Of a DNA stretch of 64,000 nucleotides, positions 1 through 8,397 are shown one piece after another. The notes beneath the pieces are model-generated. The model did no database searches and was not told the DNA's origin. It saw only the letters and a list, made by a program, of their open reading frames with translations. The position numbers and the translations under genes are program-made. Source of the DNA: an uncultured Clostridia bacterium (GTDB taxonomy: Bacteria; Bacillota; Clostridia; Christensenellales; DTU072); NCBI GenBank assembly GCA_934274515.1, contig CAKQTC010000010.1, forward strand, positions 1 to 64,000. Direction: 5' to 3'. Every line of letters starts with the position of its first letter. Position 1 is the stretch's first letter.

Positions 1-400
1 TACTTCTGTACGCGGCGGACGGCGCGATAAATCGCTTAAAATTCGAAAAAAATCATCTTAAAAATCAAAAAAACAAAACCAGAACAAGAACAATGCGGTG
101 CCGGCAGAGCCGCGAAGAAAAAAAGTTAAAGATTGTTTTGCAATCAAACCCTTTATCCCGAATTTTAGCCCTTACGTACTTCTGTACGCGGCGGACGGCG
201 CGATAAATCGCTTAAAATTCGAAAAAAATCATCTTAAAAATCAAAAAAACAAACCAAGATAAGGACAATGCGGTGCCGCCAAGGCCGCGAATAAAAAAGT
301 TAAAGATTGTTTTTGCAATCAAACCCTTTATCCCGAATTTTATCCTTACGTACTTCTGTACGCGGCGGACGGCGCGACAAATCGCTTAAAATCCGAAAAA
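1..400. repeat. Tandem repeat, unit about 175 bp, 2.3 copies
   Basis: Copies start at 1, 177 and 351. The third copy stops matching near 400, and the first may continue left of the window. The first 26 bases of the unit are identical in all three copies. Each full unit carries a perfect small hairpin (CGTAC-TTCT-GTACG, for example 175-188) and another (GATTG...CAATC). Unit junctions are flanked by CGAATTTTA and TTAAAATTCG, which could pair into a larger cruciform. There is no ORF worth calling and no spacer/repeat alternation. The function is unknown; it resembles a palindromic intergenic repeat. Confidence 0.85.
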
Positions 401-428
401 GAGATGTCGAGCGAAGGGCGAAAAGCGT

Positions 429-447
429 TTTTGTCGGTGCGACAAAA
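429..447 (-). terminator. Hairpin at the 3' end of the metallophosphoesterase gene
   Basis: TTTTGTCG and CGACAAAA form a perfect 8-bp stem around a 3-base loop, just past the stop codon of the minus-strand gene at 451-1263. No long T run follows on the minus strand, so intrinsic termination is possible but not assured. Confidence 0.4.
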
Positions 448-463
448 TGTTTAACGTGAAACG
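448..463. other. Degenerate parS-like sequence
   Basis: The 16 bases differ at two positions from the ParB site TGTTTCACGTGAAACA. They overlap the last codons and stop of the metallophosphoesterase gene. The site is listed because an exact parS lies 4 kb away; alone it would be weak. Confidence 0.3.
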
Positions 464-1263
464 TATACTACCGGGATATGGTATTTGTTGAAAAATCGGT
501 AGTCAATGCCGCTGACGCCCAAACCGCGGCTGACAACCATTTTCGTTGTGTTTTTTTCGTATAACCCTGACGTATATTTGGGGAATAAACCTTGATTAGG
601 TGCATAAAAGGCTGTTTTTCCTATACGCAGTAGCCCGCCGTGGGCGTGCCCCGAAAGGATGAGGTCGGGGGAGCGAACGGGATTTGCTGCGTACTCTTCT
701 AACTTTTCCGGTCGATGGGCAAGCAATATGCATACGTCCGCATATTTTGCTTTGTCATACCCTTTTACCCGTTCGTCGTACGCGTACGCGTCGCTCAAAC
801 CGACAAAACAAAGCGATTTTCCGTCTTTTTCCACGGTCTTTGTTTCATTGAGCAGTACGGTTACGTTGTTATTTTTGGCGGCAAGCAAAAACTCGTCGAG
901 AATTACGCTGCCTATTTCGTGATTTCCGATTACAAGAAAGCACCGGGCTTCGTCGCTTAGCGCGCGAAAAAAGTCGCTCACCGCGTCTAAATCGTGCTCG
1001 CGCGCGCTATCGTCGATTATATCGCCCGTAAGCGCGATATAATGCGGTTTAACGGCTTTTATTTCACCGAGAATTTCTCCGAGCGACACGGAATTATGTG
1101 GATAATGCAAATCGCTTAGATGCGCGACGATAAACGACGGCGCGCCTTTTATTTTTATTTCGAATTTCTCGGTTTGTAAACCGTTGCTGCAAACATACCC
1201 GACCGCGGCGATAATTATCGCAACGAAAAGTATTATGCCGATAATCGTCAACACTTTCCTCAT
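451..1263 (-). CDS. Membrane-anchored metallophosphoesterase (YkuE/YaeI-like)
   Basis: This 270-residue protein has an N-terminal membrane segment (about residues 5-24) followed by a calcineurin-like phosphoesterase domain. All metal-site motifs are visible: HLSDLH (D51, H53), GDIID (D81), GNHE (N114, H115), LAHRPE (H183) and GHAHGG (205-210). In this family the pair of metal ions hydrolyses phosphomonoesters or diesters. YkuE-type members act at the outer face of the cytoplasmic membrane, and the substrate here cannot be told. It is transcribed alone and divergently from htpG. The ATG at 1263 gives the complete membrane anchor, though no strong ribosome site precedes it. Confidence 0.88.
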   Translation of the reverse strand: MRKVLTIIGIILFVAIIIAAVGYVCSNGLQTEKFEIKIKGAPSFIVAHLSDLHYPHNSVSLGEILGEIKAVKPHYIALTGDIIDDSAREHDLDAVSDFFRALSDEARCFLVIGNHEIGSVILDEFLLAAKNNNVTVLLNETKTVEKDGKSLCFVGLSDAYAYDERVKGYDKAKYADVCILLAHRPEKLEEYAANPVRSPDLILSGHAHGGLLRIGKTAFYAPNQGLFPKYTSGLYEKNTTKMVVSRGLGVSGIDYRFFNKYHIPVVYVSR

Positions 1264-1391
1264 ATTAACATTAGTTTATGTTTGTTCCCGTCATATTATT
1301 AAGAAAAATGCTATAAATCGCGCAATTTCGCCCGTTTTCGCGCGACTAAACCGCGAAAATAAAAAAATAAACGAAAATTTCGATAATTCGC

Positions 1392-1419
1392 TTGCAATAA
1401 TTCCATTTAGTGGTATAAT
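1392..1419 (+). promoter_or_regulatory. Sigma-A promoter of htpG
   Basis: TTGCAA (1392-1397) and TATAAT (1414-1419) are separated by 16 bases. The start point would fall inside the CIRCE-like dyad immediately downstream, the usual geometry for HrcA repression. Confidence 0.75.
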
Positions 1420-1422
1420 TAA

Positions 1423-1449
1423 TTAGCAGTCGAAAGGGTTGACTGCTAA
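1423..1449. promoter_or_regulatory. CIRCE-like operator (HrcA site) of htpG
   Basis: TTAGCAGTC (1423-1431), nine spacer bases and GACTGCTAA (1441-1449) form a perfect 9-bp inverted repeat. The CIRCE consensus is TTAGCACTC-N9-GAGTGCTAA, so this differs by one symmetric substitution per arm while keeping length and spacing. It sits between the -10 box and the start codon of a heat-shock gene, so HrcA control is the natural inference. In B. subtilis, htpG is not in the CIRCE regulon, which makes this placement of some interest. Confidence 0.82.
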
Positions 1450-1477
1450 AACAAATAAAAATTAAACGGAGGCGTTT

Positions 1478-3313
1478 ATGAAAAAATTTAAGACGGAAGC
1501 ACAAAAAGTGTTGGATTTGATGATTAATTCGATTTACACACACAAGGAGATATTTATTCGTGAACTTCTGAGCAATGCGAGCGACGCCATCGATAAACTG
1601 TATTATAAAAGTCTTACCGACGGCATAAGCGGACTGTCGAGAGAGGACTTTGCTATCGAGATTAAGGCGGACAAAGACGCGCGCACGCTTACCGTAAGCG
1701 ATAACGGCATCGGAATGACGGAAGACGAACTCGACAAGAACCTTGGCGTTATTGCTCGTAGCGGCTCGCAAGAATTCAAGAAAACCGTTGAAAACAGCGA
1801 AGATATTAACATTATCGGTCAATTCGGCGTAGGTTTTTATTCCGCGTTTATGGTGAGCGATAAGGTTGAAGTCGTGAGCAAAGCGTACGGAGCGGACGAC
1901 GCGCACGTTTGGATAAGTAACGGCAGTGACGGGTACGAGATTAAACCTGCCGAACGCGACGGGCACGGCACGACGATAATTATGCATATAAGGCCGGATA
2001 CCGAAGAGGAAAAATACGGACTTTTCCTTGAAGAATACGAGATAAAAGACCTTGTAAAGAAGTATTCCGACTATATTCGTTATCCCATCAAGATGGAAAC
2101 GACGCAGTATAAGGAAGTTGACGGCAAACAAGAAACGTATAAGGCGGAAGAAACGCTTAATAGTATGGTTCCGCTTTGGAAAAAGAACAAAAACGAGATA
2201 AAGAAAGAAGAATACGACGCGTTTTATCGCGATACGTTTTATGATTACGAGGCTCCGGCGAGAGTTATTCATACTTCGGCGGAAGGAAAGGTCGATTATA
2301 AGGCGTTGTTGTTTGTTCCGTCGCATCCGCAATTCGATTATTACACGAAAAACTTTGAAAAAGGGCTGCGCTTATACACCGACGGCGTGCTGATTACCGA
2401 CTGCTGCAAAGACCTTCTGCCCGATTATTTCGGGTTTGTGAAAGGTTTGGTGGATAGCCAACTTACGCTTAATGTTTCCCGTGAAACAATACAGCATAAC
2501 AGCCAACTGCGCTTTATTGCGAACAACGTAGAAAAGAAGATAAAGAGCGAACTCGAAGCGATGTTGAACACCGACAGAGAAACTTACGAAAAGTTTTATA
2601 AAGGGTTCGGCAGACAACTCAAATACGGTATTTACGAGAGTTACGGCGCGAAAAAAGACGTTTTGCAAGACTTGCTTTTGTTCTATTCGATTAAGGAAGA
2701 TAAACTCGTTACTCTCAAAGAATACGTCGGCAAAATGCTCGAATCGCAAAAAGGAATTTATTATGCGACGGGCAATACCGTGGACGCGATTAAAGCATTG
2801 CCGCTGTGCGAAAAAATACTCGACGACGGTTACGATATACTGTGCCTGACCGAAGATATCGACGAATTCGTCATCAAAGTAATGCAAAATTACGACGGAA
2901 AAGAATTCAAGGCAATATCGGCGTACGATGAAAGTTCGGCAGAAGTTTCCGTAGAAAATAAAGATCTTACCGATTTTATCAAGGAGTCACTAGGAGACAA
3001 GGTGAGCGAAGTCAAACTCACGAACCGCTTGAAATCTCACCCCGTATGTATTACGACGAAAGGCGAACTTTCCACCGAAATGGAAAAAGTGCTTAACCGT
3101 GCGCCCGACGCGCAAGCCGGAATTAAATCGGAAAAAGTGCTTGAAATTAACGCAAATCACCCGATTTACGAAAAACTCGTCAAGTATTTTGCCGAAGACA
3201 AGGACAAAGTAAAGAAACTCGCCGAAGTTTTGTTCGACCAAGCGATGCTTATCGAGGGCGTGACTCCGGAAAATCCGACGCATCTCGTTGCTCTTATTTG
3301 CGAACTTGTCTAA
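1478..3313 (+). CDS. htpG: Molecular chaperone HtpG (bacterial Hsp90)
   Basis: The 611-residue product is a full-length Hsp90: GHKL ATPase domain, middle domain and C-terminal dimerisation domain. Visible ATP-site motifs are ELLSNASDAIDK (E29, N33, D36), DNGIGM (D75, G77, G79) and GQFGVGFYSAF. The middle-domain motif LNVSRE lies at 331-336. It is a cytosolic ATP-driven dimer that remodels client proteins under stress. The ATG at 1478 follows GGAGG (1468-1472) at a good distance. The gene has its own promoter, a CIRCE-like operator upstream and a terminator downstream, so it is monocistronic and probably heat-inducible. Confidence 0.97.
   Translation: MKKFKTEAQKVLDLMINSIYTHKEIFIRELLSNASDAIDKLYYKSLTDGISGLSREDFAIEIKADKDARTLTVSDNGIGMTEDELDKNLGVIARSGSQEFKKTVENSEDINIIGQFGVGFYSAFMVSDKVEVVSKAYGADDAHVWISNGSDGYEIKPAERDGHGTTIIMHIRPDTEEEKYGLFLEEYEIKDLVKKYSDYIRYPIKMETTQYKEVDGKQETYKAEETLNSMVPLWKKNKNEIKKEEYDAFYRDTFYDYEAPARVIHTSAEGKVDYKALLFVPSHPQFDYYTKNFEKGLRLYTDGVLITDCCKDLLPDYFGFVKGLVDSQLTLNVSRETIQHNSQLRFIANNVEKKIKSELEAMLNTDRETYEKFYKGFGRQLKYGIYESYGAKKDVLQDLLLFYSIKEDKLVTLKEYVGKMLESQKGIYYATGNTVDAIKALPLCEKILDDGYDILCLTEDIDEFVIKVMQNYDGKEFKAISAYDESSAEVSVENKDLTDFIKESLGDKVSEVKLTNRLKSHPVCITTKGELSTEMEKVLNRAPDAQAGIKSEKVLEINANHPIYEKLVKYFAEDKDKVKKLAEVLFDQAMLIEGVTPENPTHLVALICELV
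2473..2488. other. Near-perfect parS sequence inside htpG
   Basis: The sequence matches TGTTTCACGTGAAACA at 15 of 16 positions and encodes the conserved HtpG residues NVSRET. The match may be a by-product of that protein motif. ParB sites do occur inside genes, however, and a perfect site lies 2 kb downstream. Confidence 0.4.
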
Positions 3314-3349
3314 AATCGACGGGTTTGTCTAAAACTCGCGAAATCGAAA

Positions 3350-3380
3350 AAACAGGTTGCTTTCAAGCAACCTGTTTTTA
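3350..3380 (+). terminator. Intrinsic terminator of htpG
   Basis: AACAGGTTGCTT and AAGCAACCTGTT pair into a 12-bp stem followed by TTTTTA. Confidence 0.88.
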
Positions 3381-3381
3381 T

Positions 3382-3410
3382 TTGTGAAAGGCGAGCGTTT
3401 GTTGTATAAT
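3382..3410 (+). promoter_or_regulatory. Promoter of the phosphodiesterase/phosphatase pair
   Basis: TTGTGA (3382-3387), a 17-base spacer and TATAAT (3405-3410) lie right after the htpG terminator and 20 bases before the next start codon. Confidence 0.65.
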
Positions 3411-3429
3411 TGTAAAAAGGAGCGCAGAA

Positions 3430-3948
3430 ATGTTGTATATGATTGTGGCGGACTTGCACGGGAATGAGTCCGCGTATGAAGAAATAAGGGACGCGGCGAT
3501 TGCGATTAAACCCGATAAATTGCTTTTTCTCGGCGACTTCGGCGGAGATTCGAAATGGATAAATAATGTCGTCCTAGACAGAATTTACTGTACCTTGCTA
3601 GGTGTTCGCGGAAATAACGACACGGCTTCTTTTATGGAAAGCCTTAATCTCGGCGAGCAGGGGCGGTTTTACACGGAAGAAACCGATGGGCGAACCTTAT
3701 TCTTTACGCACGGTCATTTGTACGGCAGGACGGGCATACCGCCTGTTTTGGGTGACGGTGACGTCATATTTTACGGGCATTACCATTTTCCCGAAATTTA
3801 CCGCGAACACGGAGTTTGGCACGTGTGCGTGGGCAGCGCGGGGCTGCCGACGATGGGGACGGAGCCGACTTATTGTTTGTTTGACGGCGCGTCGATACGA
3901 TTAATATCGCTAAAAACGGGCGAAACGATATCCGAACAGTCGATATAG
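3430..3948 (+). CDS. YfcE-type phosphodiesterase (metallophosphoesterase family)
   Basis: At 172 residues the protein matches the short YfcE/MJ0936 class, a compact cytosolic calcineurin-like fold with two metals. Motifs in order are DLHGN (D8, H10), GDFGG (D36), GNND (62-64 region), THGH (H94, H96) and GHYHFP (H117, H119), then VGSAGLP. Family members hydrolyse phosphodiester bonds of model substrates and the natural substrate is generally unknown. The ATG at 3430 follows AAGGAG. The next gene starts nine bases after the stop, so the two are co-transcribed. Confidence 0.9.
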   Translation: MLYMIVADLHGNESAYEEIRDAAIAIKPDKLLFLGDFGGDSKWINNVVLDRIYCTLLGVRGNNDTASFMESLNLGEQGRFYTEETDGRTLFFTHGHLYGRTGIPPVLGDGDVIFYGHYHFPEIYREHGVWHVCVGSAGLPTMGTEPTYCLFDGASIRLISLKTGETISEQSI

Positions 3949-3957
3949 GAGAGCATA

Positions 3958-4419
3958 ATGAAAAAAATAATGTTTGTTTGTCACGGAAACATATGTCGCT
4001 CGCCGACAGCCGAATTCGTAATGAAAGATATAGTGAAAAAGGCAGGGAAAGAAAACGAGTACCTTATTCGCTCCGCCGCAACGAGTACGGAGGCGTTAAA
4101 CTGTCACGTCTATTATCCTGCGAAACGCGAACTCGAAAAACGCGGAATAAAAACCGACGACCGTCGCGCGGTGCAGGTTCAACCCGACGACTACGACAAA
4201 TACGATCTATTCGTTATAATGGACGAACGAAACGAGTTTAACCTGCTTAAACGTTTCGGCGGACGTGACGATAAAGGAAAAATCAAAAAACTTCTCGATT
4301 TCACACCCGACGGCGGCGACGTAGCCGACCCTTGGTATACCGACCGATTCGATATAGCCTTTGACCAAATCTATTGCGGTTGCGACGCGTTATTTGCATA
4401 TTTGGAAAGAAAAAGTTAA
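3958..4419 (+). CDS. Low-molecular-weight protein tyrosine phosphatase
   Basis: The 153-residue product opens with the phosphatase loop CHGNICRS (C8 nucleophile, R14) and carries the late DP pair (D124-P125), the general acid of this family. The fold is that of the arsenate reductase/LMW-PTP group, but the loop and DP motif favour phosphotyrosine or phosphoarginine hydrolysis over arsenate reduction. It is cytosolic, and its partner kinase is not in the window. Its position nine bases after the phosphodiesterase gene with AGGAG upstream indicates an operon. Confidence 0.92.
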   Translation: MKKIMFVCHGNICRSPTAEFVMKDIVKKAGKENEYLIRSAATSTEALNCHVYYPAKRELEKRGIKTDDRRAVQVQPDDYDKYDLFVIMDERNEFNLLKRFGGRDDKGKIKKLLDFTPDGGDVADPWYTDRFDIAFDQIYCGCDALFAYLERKS

Positions 4420-4432
4420 AAAACCGACAAAA

Positions 4433-4448
4433 TGTTCCACGTGAAACA
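4433..4448. other. parS: parS centromere site (ParB/Spo0J binding)
   Basis: TGTTCCACGTGAAACA is an exact match to the 16-bp Bacillota parS consensus (TGTTNCACGTGAAACA), a perfect palindrome apart from the variable position. In known species these sites cluster around the chromosome origin and load the ParB clamp. It lies in a gene-free gap just after the phosphatase gene. No parA or parB is in the window. Confidence 0.88.
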
Positions 4449-4636
4449 ATGAAATTTTTTTTGTACGTAAATTTTGCTCCGACCGAAAGCGATAAAACGG
4501 CGGCAAAAAAGTGTTAAAAACAGCGACAAAACAACGATTTTGCTAAAAAACGAACAATTTTAGAAAAAGGGGAAAGGTAGAAAAAGCGTTGCCGAATTTA
4601 TTGCGGCGAAGGCGAATTTCGTTAAAAGGCAGTAAA

Positions 4637-4668
4637 AAAAAGAGCGGAAAGAATTTTTCGCTCTTTTT
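4637..4668 (+). terminator. Terminator of the phosphodiesterase/phosphatase operon
   Basis: AAAAAGAGCG (4637-4646) pairs with CGCTCTTTTT (4659-4668). The loop can pair further through GAAA/TTTT. The T-rich arm supports termination on the plus strand. Confidence 0.7.
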
Positions 4669-4742
4669 ACGTTGCATAAAAGTTCGACGGGTTTATTTTA
4701 TCCGTCCGCAAACGAGATAGAATGGAATTTTTTTCACGATAA

Positions 4743-4780
4743 AAAAATGCCGCGTTCTTTTTGCGGAACGCGGCATTTTT
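4743..4780 (-). terminator. Terminator of the PFOR gene
   Basis: AAAAATGCCGCGTTC (4743-4757) and GAACGCGGCATTTTT (4766-4780) form a perfect 15-bp stem 13 bases after the PFOR stop codon, with a T run on the minus strand. Confidence 0.9.
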
Positions 4781-4793
4781 ATTCGAGTGTCGA

Positions 4794-7700
4794 TTAGTCT
4801 TTTTTAGGCGTTTCGGAAGCCAGTTCTTTGTATCTTTCACGGCGTTCCGCAGCGTCTCTTTCGTTGATTTCAAAGAGTTTTTCCGCCTGTTCGGGGAACA
4901 TCTTTTTGAGCGACGTGTATCTCGTTTCTCCGAGAAGGAAGGACTTGTAGTCTGCCGTCGGGTCTTTGCTGTCGAGCGTGAACGGGTTTTCGCCTTTGTC
5001 CGCTTTTTCCGGGTTAAACCTGTACAGTGACCAGTATCCGCAATCTACCGCTTTTTTCATTTCGGCAATCGAGTTGCTCATATTGATACCGTGGTTGATA
5101 CACGGAGCGTAGCAGATTACGAGGGACGGACCGTGGTACGCTTCCGCTTCTTTCAAAGCGTTTACCACTTGCGCCATGTTCGCGCCCATGCTTACTTGCG
5201 CTACGTATACGTAACCGTAACTCATTGCCATCATACCGAGGTCTTTCTTTTTGGTTCTCTTACCGCTTGCCGCAAATTTCGCGATACTGCCGGTAGGCGT
5301 CGCCTTGCTTGCCTGTCCGCCGGTGTTGGAATATACTTCGGTGTCGAGTACGAGAATGTTTACGTCTTCGCCCATAGCGAGTACGTGGTCTACGCCGCCG
5401 TAACCGATATCGTACGCCCAGCCGTCGCCGCCGAAAATCCATACGGATTTCTTAATAAGGCAGTCGGCGTTTGTTTTGATTTCTTCGATAAGTTCGGGAC
5501 AAGCGGTTTCTTCCGCGATAGCCGCCAAAACTTTTTCCGCCGCGACTTTGCTCTTTTCCGCGTCGTTTTTGTTTTCTATCCATTCGAGGAACGCCGCGCT
5601 TGTTTTTTCGTTTACGCTGTCGAGAGAAGCGCGCATGTCTTCTTCGAGTTTGTTTCTTCTCTGCGTGATGGCGAGATTCATTCCGTAACCGAATTCGGCG
5701 TTGTCTTCAAACAGCGAATTTGCCCATGCGGGACCGTGTCCTTTGTCGTTTACCGTGTACGGGCAGGTAGGAGCCGAACCGCCGTAAATGGACGAGCAAC
5801 CCGTCGCGTTTGCGACTATCATTCTGTCGCCGAACAGTTGCGTAACGAGTTTTACGTAAGGAGTTTCTCCGCAACCTGCGCACGCTCCGCTGAACTCGAA
5901 CAAAGGTTTGTTAAACTGACTGTTTTTCGCGTTGACGTTTGCGTAAACTCTGTCGTTTTCGGGGAGAGCCTCGGCGAATTCCCAGTTCGTCGCTTGTTCT
6001 TCGATTGCTTCGGCTACGGGGATCATCGTGAGAGCCTTGGTCTTAGCGGGGCAAACGTTTGCGCAAGAACCGCAACCCGTACAATCGTAGGGGCTTACTT
6101 GAATTCTGTATTTATAACCCTTAAATCCGATTGCGTCTTTGACTTCGAACGTTTCGGGCGCGCCGGCAAGTTGTTCGGGAGTTTTGAGGACGGGACGGAT
6201 TGCCGCGTGCGGGCAAACCATAGAACACTGGTTGCACTGTATGCAGTTTGCGATGTTCCAGGAAGGAACTTTAACCGCCGTGCCTCTCTTTTCGTATTTG
6301 GTCGTGCCTACGGGTACTACGCCGTCCGCGCTGAACGCGCTTACGGGGAGTTTGTCGCCTTGTTGGCAAAGAACGGGGTTAATCGTGTTTTTGAAATAGT
6401 CCGTGCCTTTGATTTCTACCATAGGCGCGCCGTCGGTCGCCGTTGCCCAACTTTCGGGGTATTTGACTTCTTTAAGGTTGGCGATTGCGCCGTCTACCGC
6501 CGCGTAGTTCATATTGACTACCGCGTCGCCTTTCTTTCCGTAGGTCTTTTTGATTGCCTGTTTCATGTAGGTTTCCGCGTCGGAGTAGGGGATAATGTCG
6601 GCAAGTTTGAAGAAAGCCGCCTGCATAACGGTGTTTACGCCTTTCGTTGCGCCGATGGAAGAAATAACTTTGTTTCCGTCGAGCGTGTAGAACTTAACGT
6701 GTTTTTTGGCGATGGCGTTCTTTACGCAAGCAGGGAGCATTTTGTCCATTTCTTCGGGTTCCCAAATGCTGTTAAGCAAGAACGTGCCGTTTTCTTTGAT
6801 GTCGGAGAGCATATCGTAACGATAGATATAACTCGGGCAGTGGCAGGCTACGAAGTCCGCGTGGTCGATAAGGTACGAACTCTTGATGGGTTTATCGCCG
6901 AAACGCAAGTGAGAAATGGTGATACCGCCGCTCTTCTTACTGTCGTAGTGGAAATAGCCCTGCGCGTATTTTTCGGTATGGTCGCCGATTATTTTAATGG
7001 AGTTCTTGTTCGCGCCGACGGTACCGTCGCTGCCTAATCCGTAGAACTTGCAGCAAATGCTTCCTTCGGGAGCCGCGTTGATGAATTTGTCCATAGGGAG
7101 AGAAGTGAACGTAACGTCGTCCACGATACCTACCGTGAAATGGTCTTTGTTCGCTCCGCCCATGTTTTCGTACACGCCGTAAATCATGGTCGGGTTGAAC
7201 TCTTTGCTACCCATGCCGTAACGACCGCCGAGAATGGTGTAACCTTTTCCTGCGAGAGCGGTGCAAACGTCGAGATAAAGGGGTTCGCCGAGCGCGCCGG
7301 GTTCTTTGGTACGGTCGAGTACGCTGATGTATTTAACGGTAGACGGGATAGCCGCCGCGAGTTTGTCCGCGCGGAAAGGACGATACAGTCTTACTTTGAG
7401 AAGACCGACTTTGCCGCCGCGAGCGTTGATGTAATCGACGGTTTCTTCCGCCGCTTCGCAACCCGAACCCATCATAATGATGATTTTTTCCGCGTCTGCC
7501 GCGCCGTAATAATCGAATAGGTTATATTTTCTGCCGGTAATGCTTTCGACTTGCGCCATACATTGTTCTACGATTTCGGGAACCGCATCGTAGTACTTGT
7601 TGCAAGCCTCTCTGTTTTGGAAATAGATGTCGCCGTTTTGCGCGGTACCTTTTTGAACGGGGTGTTCGGGGTTAAGCGCGCGGTTTTTGAAATCCACCAC

Positions 7701-8294
7701 GTCTTTCATATCGACGAGTTTTTTCATATCTTCGTAGTCGATAGCGTCGATTTTGCTTACTTCGTGACTGGTACGGAACCCGTCGAAGAAGTGAAGGAAA
7801 GGAACTTTGGATTTAAGAGTGGCGAGATGGCTTACGAGCGCAAGGTCCATAACTTCTTGAACGGAGTTACTGCAAACCATAGCGAAACCGGTTTGGCGGC
7901 AAGCCATAACGTCGGCGTGGTCGCCGAAAATGTTAAGCGCGTGAGCGGCGAGAGCACGAGCGGAAACGTGGAAAACGCAGGGCATAAGTTCGCCGGCTAT
8001 TTTATACATGTTAGGTATCATCAGGAGCAAACCTTGCGACGCGGTAAAGGTCGTGGTGAGCGCGCCCGCGCAAAGCGATCCGTGAACAGCGCCTGCGGCG
8101 CCTGCCTCCGATTGCATTTCGGCGATACGGAGTTGTTGACCGAACATATTTTTTCTTCCTTGGCTAGCCCACTCGTCGGAGTTTTCCGCCATCGGGGAAG
8201 AAGGCGTGATAGGGTAAATAGCCGCTACTTCGCTAAACGCATAAGCAACGTGCGCCGCAGCGGTATTACCGTCGATAGTCATTTTTTTACTCAT
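4794..8294 (-). CDS. nifJ: Pyruvate:ferredoxin (flavodoxin) oxidoreductase, single-chain
   Basis: The enzyme converts pyruvate and CoA to acetyl-CoA, CO2 and reduced ferredoxin, the key oxygen-sensitive step of anaerobic pyruvate use. All domains of the one-chain form are present. The N-terminal domain has YPITPSSPM near residue 30. Two [4Fe-4S] ferredoxin motifs follow: CIQCNQCSMVCP near 685 and CTGCGSCANVCP near 735. A cysteine of the proximal cluster lies in GACAGCGETPY near 805, and the thiamine-diphosphate motifs GGDGWAYDIGYGG and NTGGQASKATP near 955-1000. A longer frame opens at 8306, but that ATG lies directly on the ribosome site GGAGG (8300-8304). I therefore place the start at 8294 (MSKKM..., 1166 residues). 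The gene is monocistronic with its own promoter and terminator. Confidence 0.97.
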   Translation of the reverse strand: MSKKMTIDGNTAAAHVAYAFSEVAAIYPITPSSPMAENSDEWASQGRKNMFGQQLRIAEMQSEAGAAGAVHGSLCAGALTTTFTASQGLLLMIPNMYKIAGELMPCVFHVSARALAAHALNIFGDHADVMACRQTGFAMVCSNSVQEVMDLALVSHLATLKSKVPFLHFFDGFRTSHEVSKIDAIDYEDMKKLVDMKDVVDFKNRALNPEHPVQKGTAQNGDIYFQNREACNKYYDAVPEIVEQCMAQVESITGRKYNLFDYYGAADAEKIIIMMGSGCEAAEETVDYINARGGKVGLLKVRLYRPFRADKLAAAIPSTVKYISVLDRTKEPGALGEPLYLDVCTALAGKGYTILGGRYGMGSKEFNPTMIYGVYENMGGANKDHFTVGIVDDVTFTSLPMDKFINAAPEGSICCKFYGLGSDGTVGANKNSIKIIGDHTEKYAQGYFHYDSKKSGGITISHLRFGDKPIKSSYLIDHADFVACHCPSYIYRYDMLSDIKENGTFLLNSIWEPEEMDKMLPACVKNAIAKKHVKFYTLDGNKVISSIGATKGVNTVMQAAFFKLADIIPYSDAETYMKQAIKKTYGKKGDAVVNMNYAAVDGAIANLKEVKYPESWATATDGAPMVEIKGTDYFKNTINPVLCQQGDKLPVSAFSADGVVPVGTTKYEKRGTAVKVPSWNIANCIQCNQCSMVCPHAAIRPVLKTPEQLAGAPETFEVKDAIGFKGYKYRIQVSPYDCTGCGSCANVCPAKTKALTMIPVAEAIEEQATNWEFAEALPENDRVYANVNAKNSQFNKPLFEFSGACAGCGETPYVKLVTQLFGDRMIVANATGCSSIYGGSAPTCPYTVNDKGHGPAWANSLFEDNAEFGYGMNLAITQRRNKLEEDMRASLDSVNEKTSAAFLEWIENKNDAEKSKVAAEKVLAAIAEETACPELIEEIKTNADCLIKKSVWIFGGDGWAYDIGYGGVDHVLAMGEDVNILVLDTEVYSNTGGQASKATPTGSIAKFAASGKRTKKKDLGMMAMSYGYVYVAQVSMGANMAQVVNALKEAEAYHGPSLVICYAPCINHGINMSNSIAEMKKAVDCGYWSLYRFNPEKADKGENPFTLDSKDPTADYKSFLLGETRYTSLKKMFPEQAEKLFEINERDAAERRERYKELASETPKKD

Positions 8295-8368
8295 TAGAAC
8301 CTCCATTTAATTTTATGAGTTATATATTTCCCGACCGAATAGTCGGACGACGTATATTTATCTCGATA

Positions 8369-8397
8369 ATTATACATATAATTTTTATATAAGTCAA
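8369..8397 (-). promoter_or_regulatory. Promoter of the PFOR gene
   Basis: On the minus strand TTGACT (8392-8397), 17 bases and TATAAT (8369-8374) give a near-consensus sigma-A promoter. The leader is about 70 bases and includes a small CCGAC/GTCGG hairpin. Confidence 0.85.

Noticed and set aside
1..400. Possible CRISPR array at the left edge
   Set aside because: The repeat unit is about 175 bp with no variable spacers of 30-40 bp and no cas genes.
5091..7037. 648-codon open frame on the plus strand opposite PFOR
   Set aside because: It is an antisense shadow of a clear PFOR gene, with no ribosome site and a low-complexity Val/Phe/Arg-rich translation.
8295..8306. Upstream ATG extending PFOR by four residues
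   Set aside because: The codons coincide with the GGAGG ribosome site of the start at 8294.
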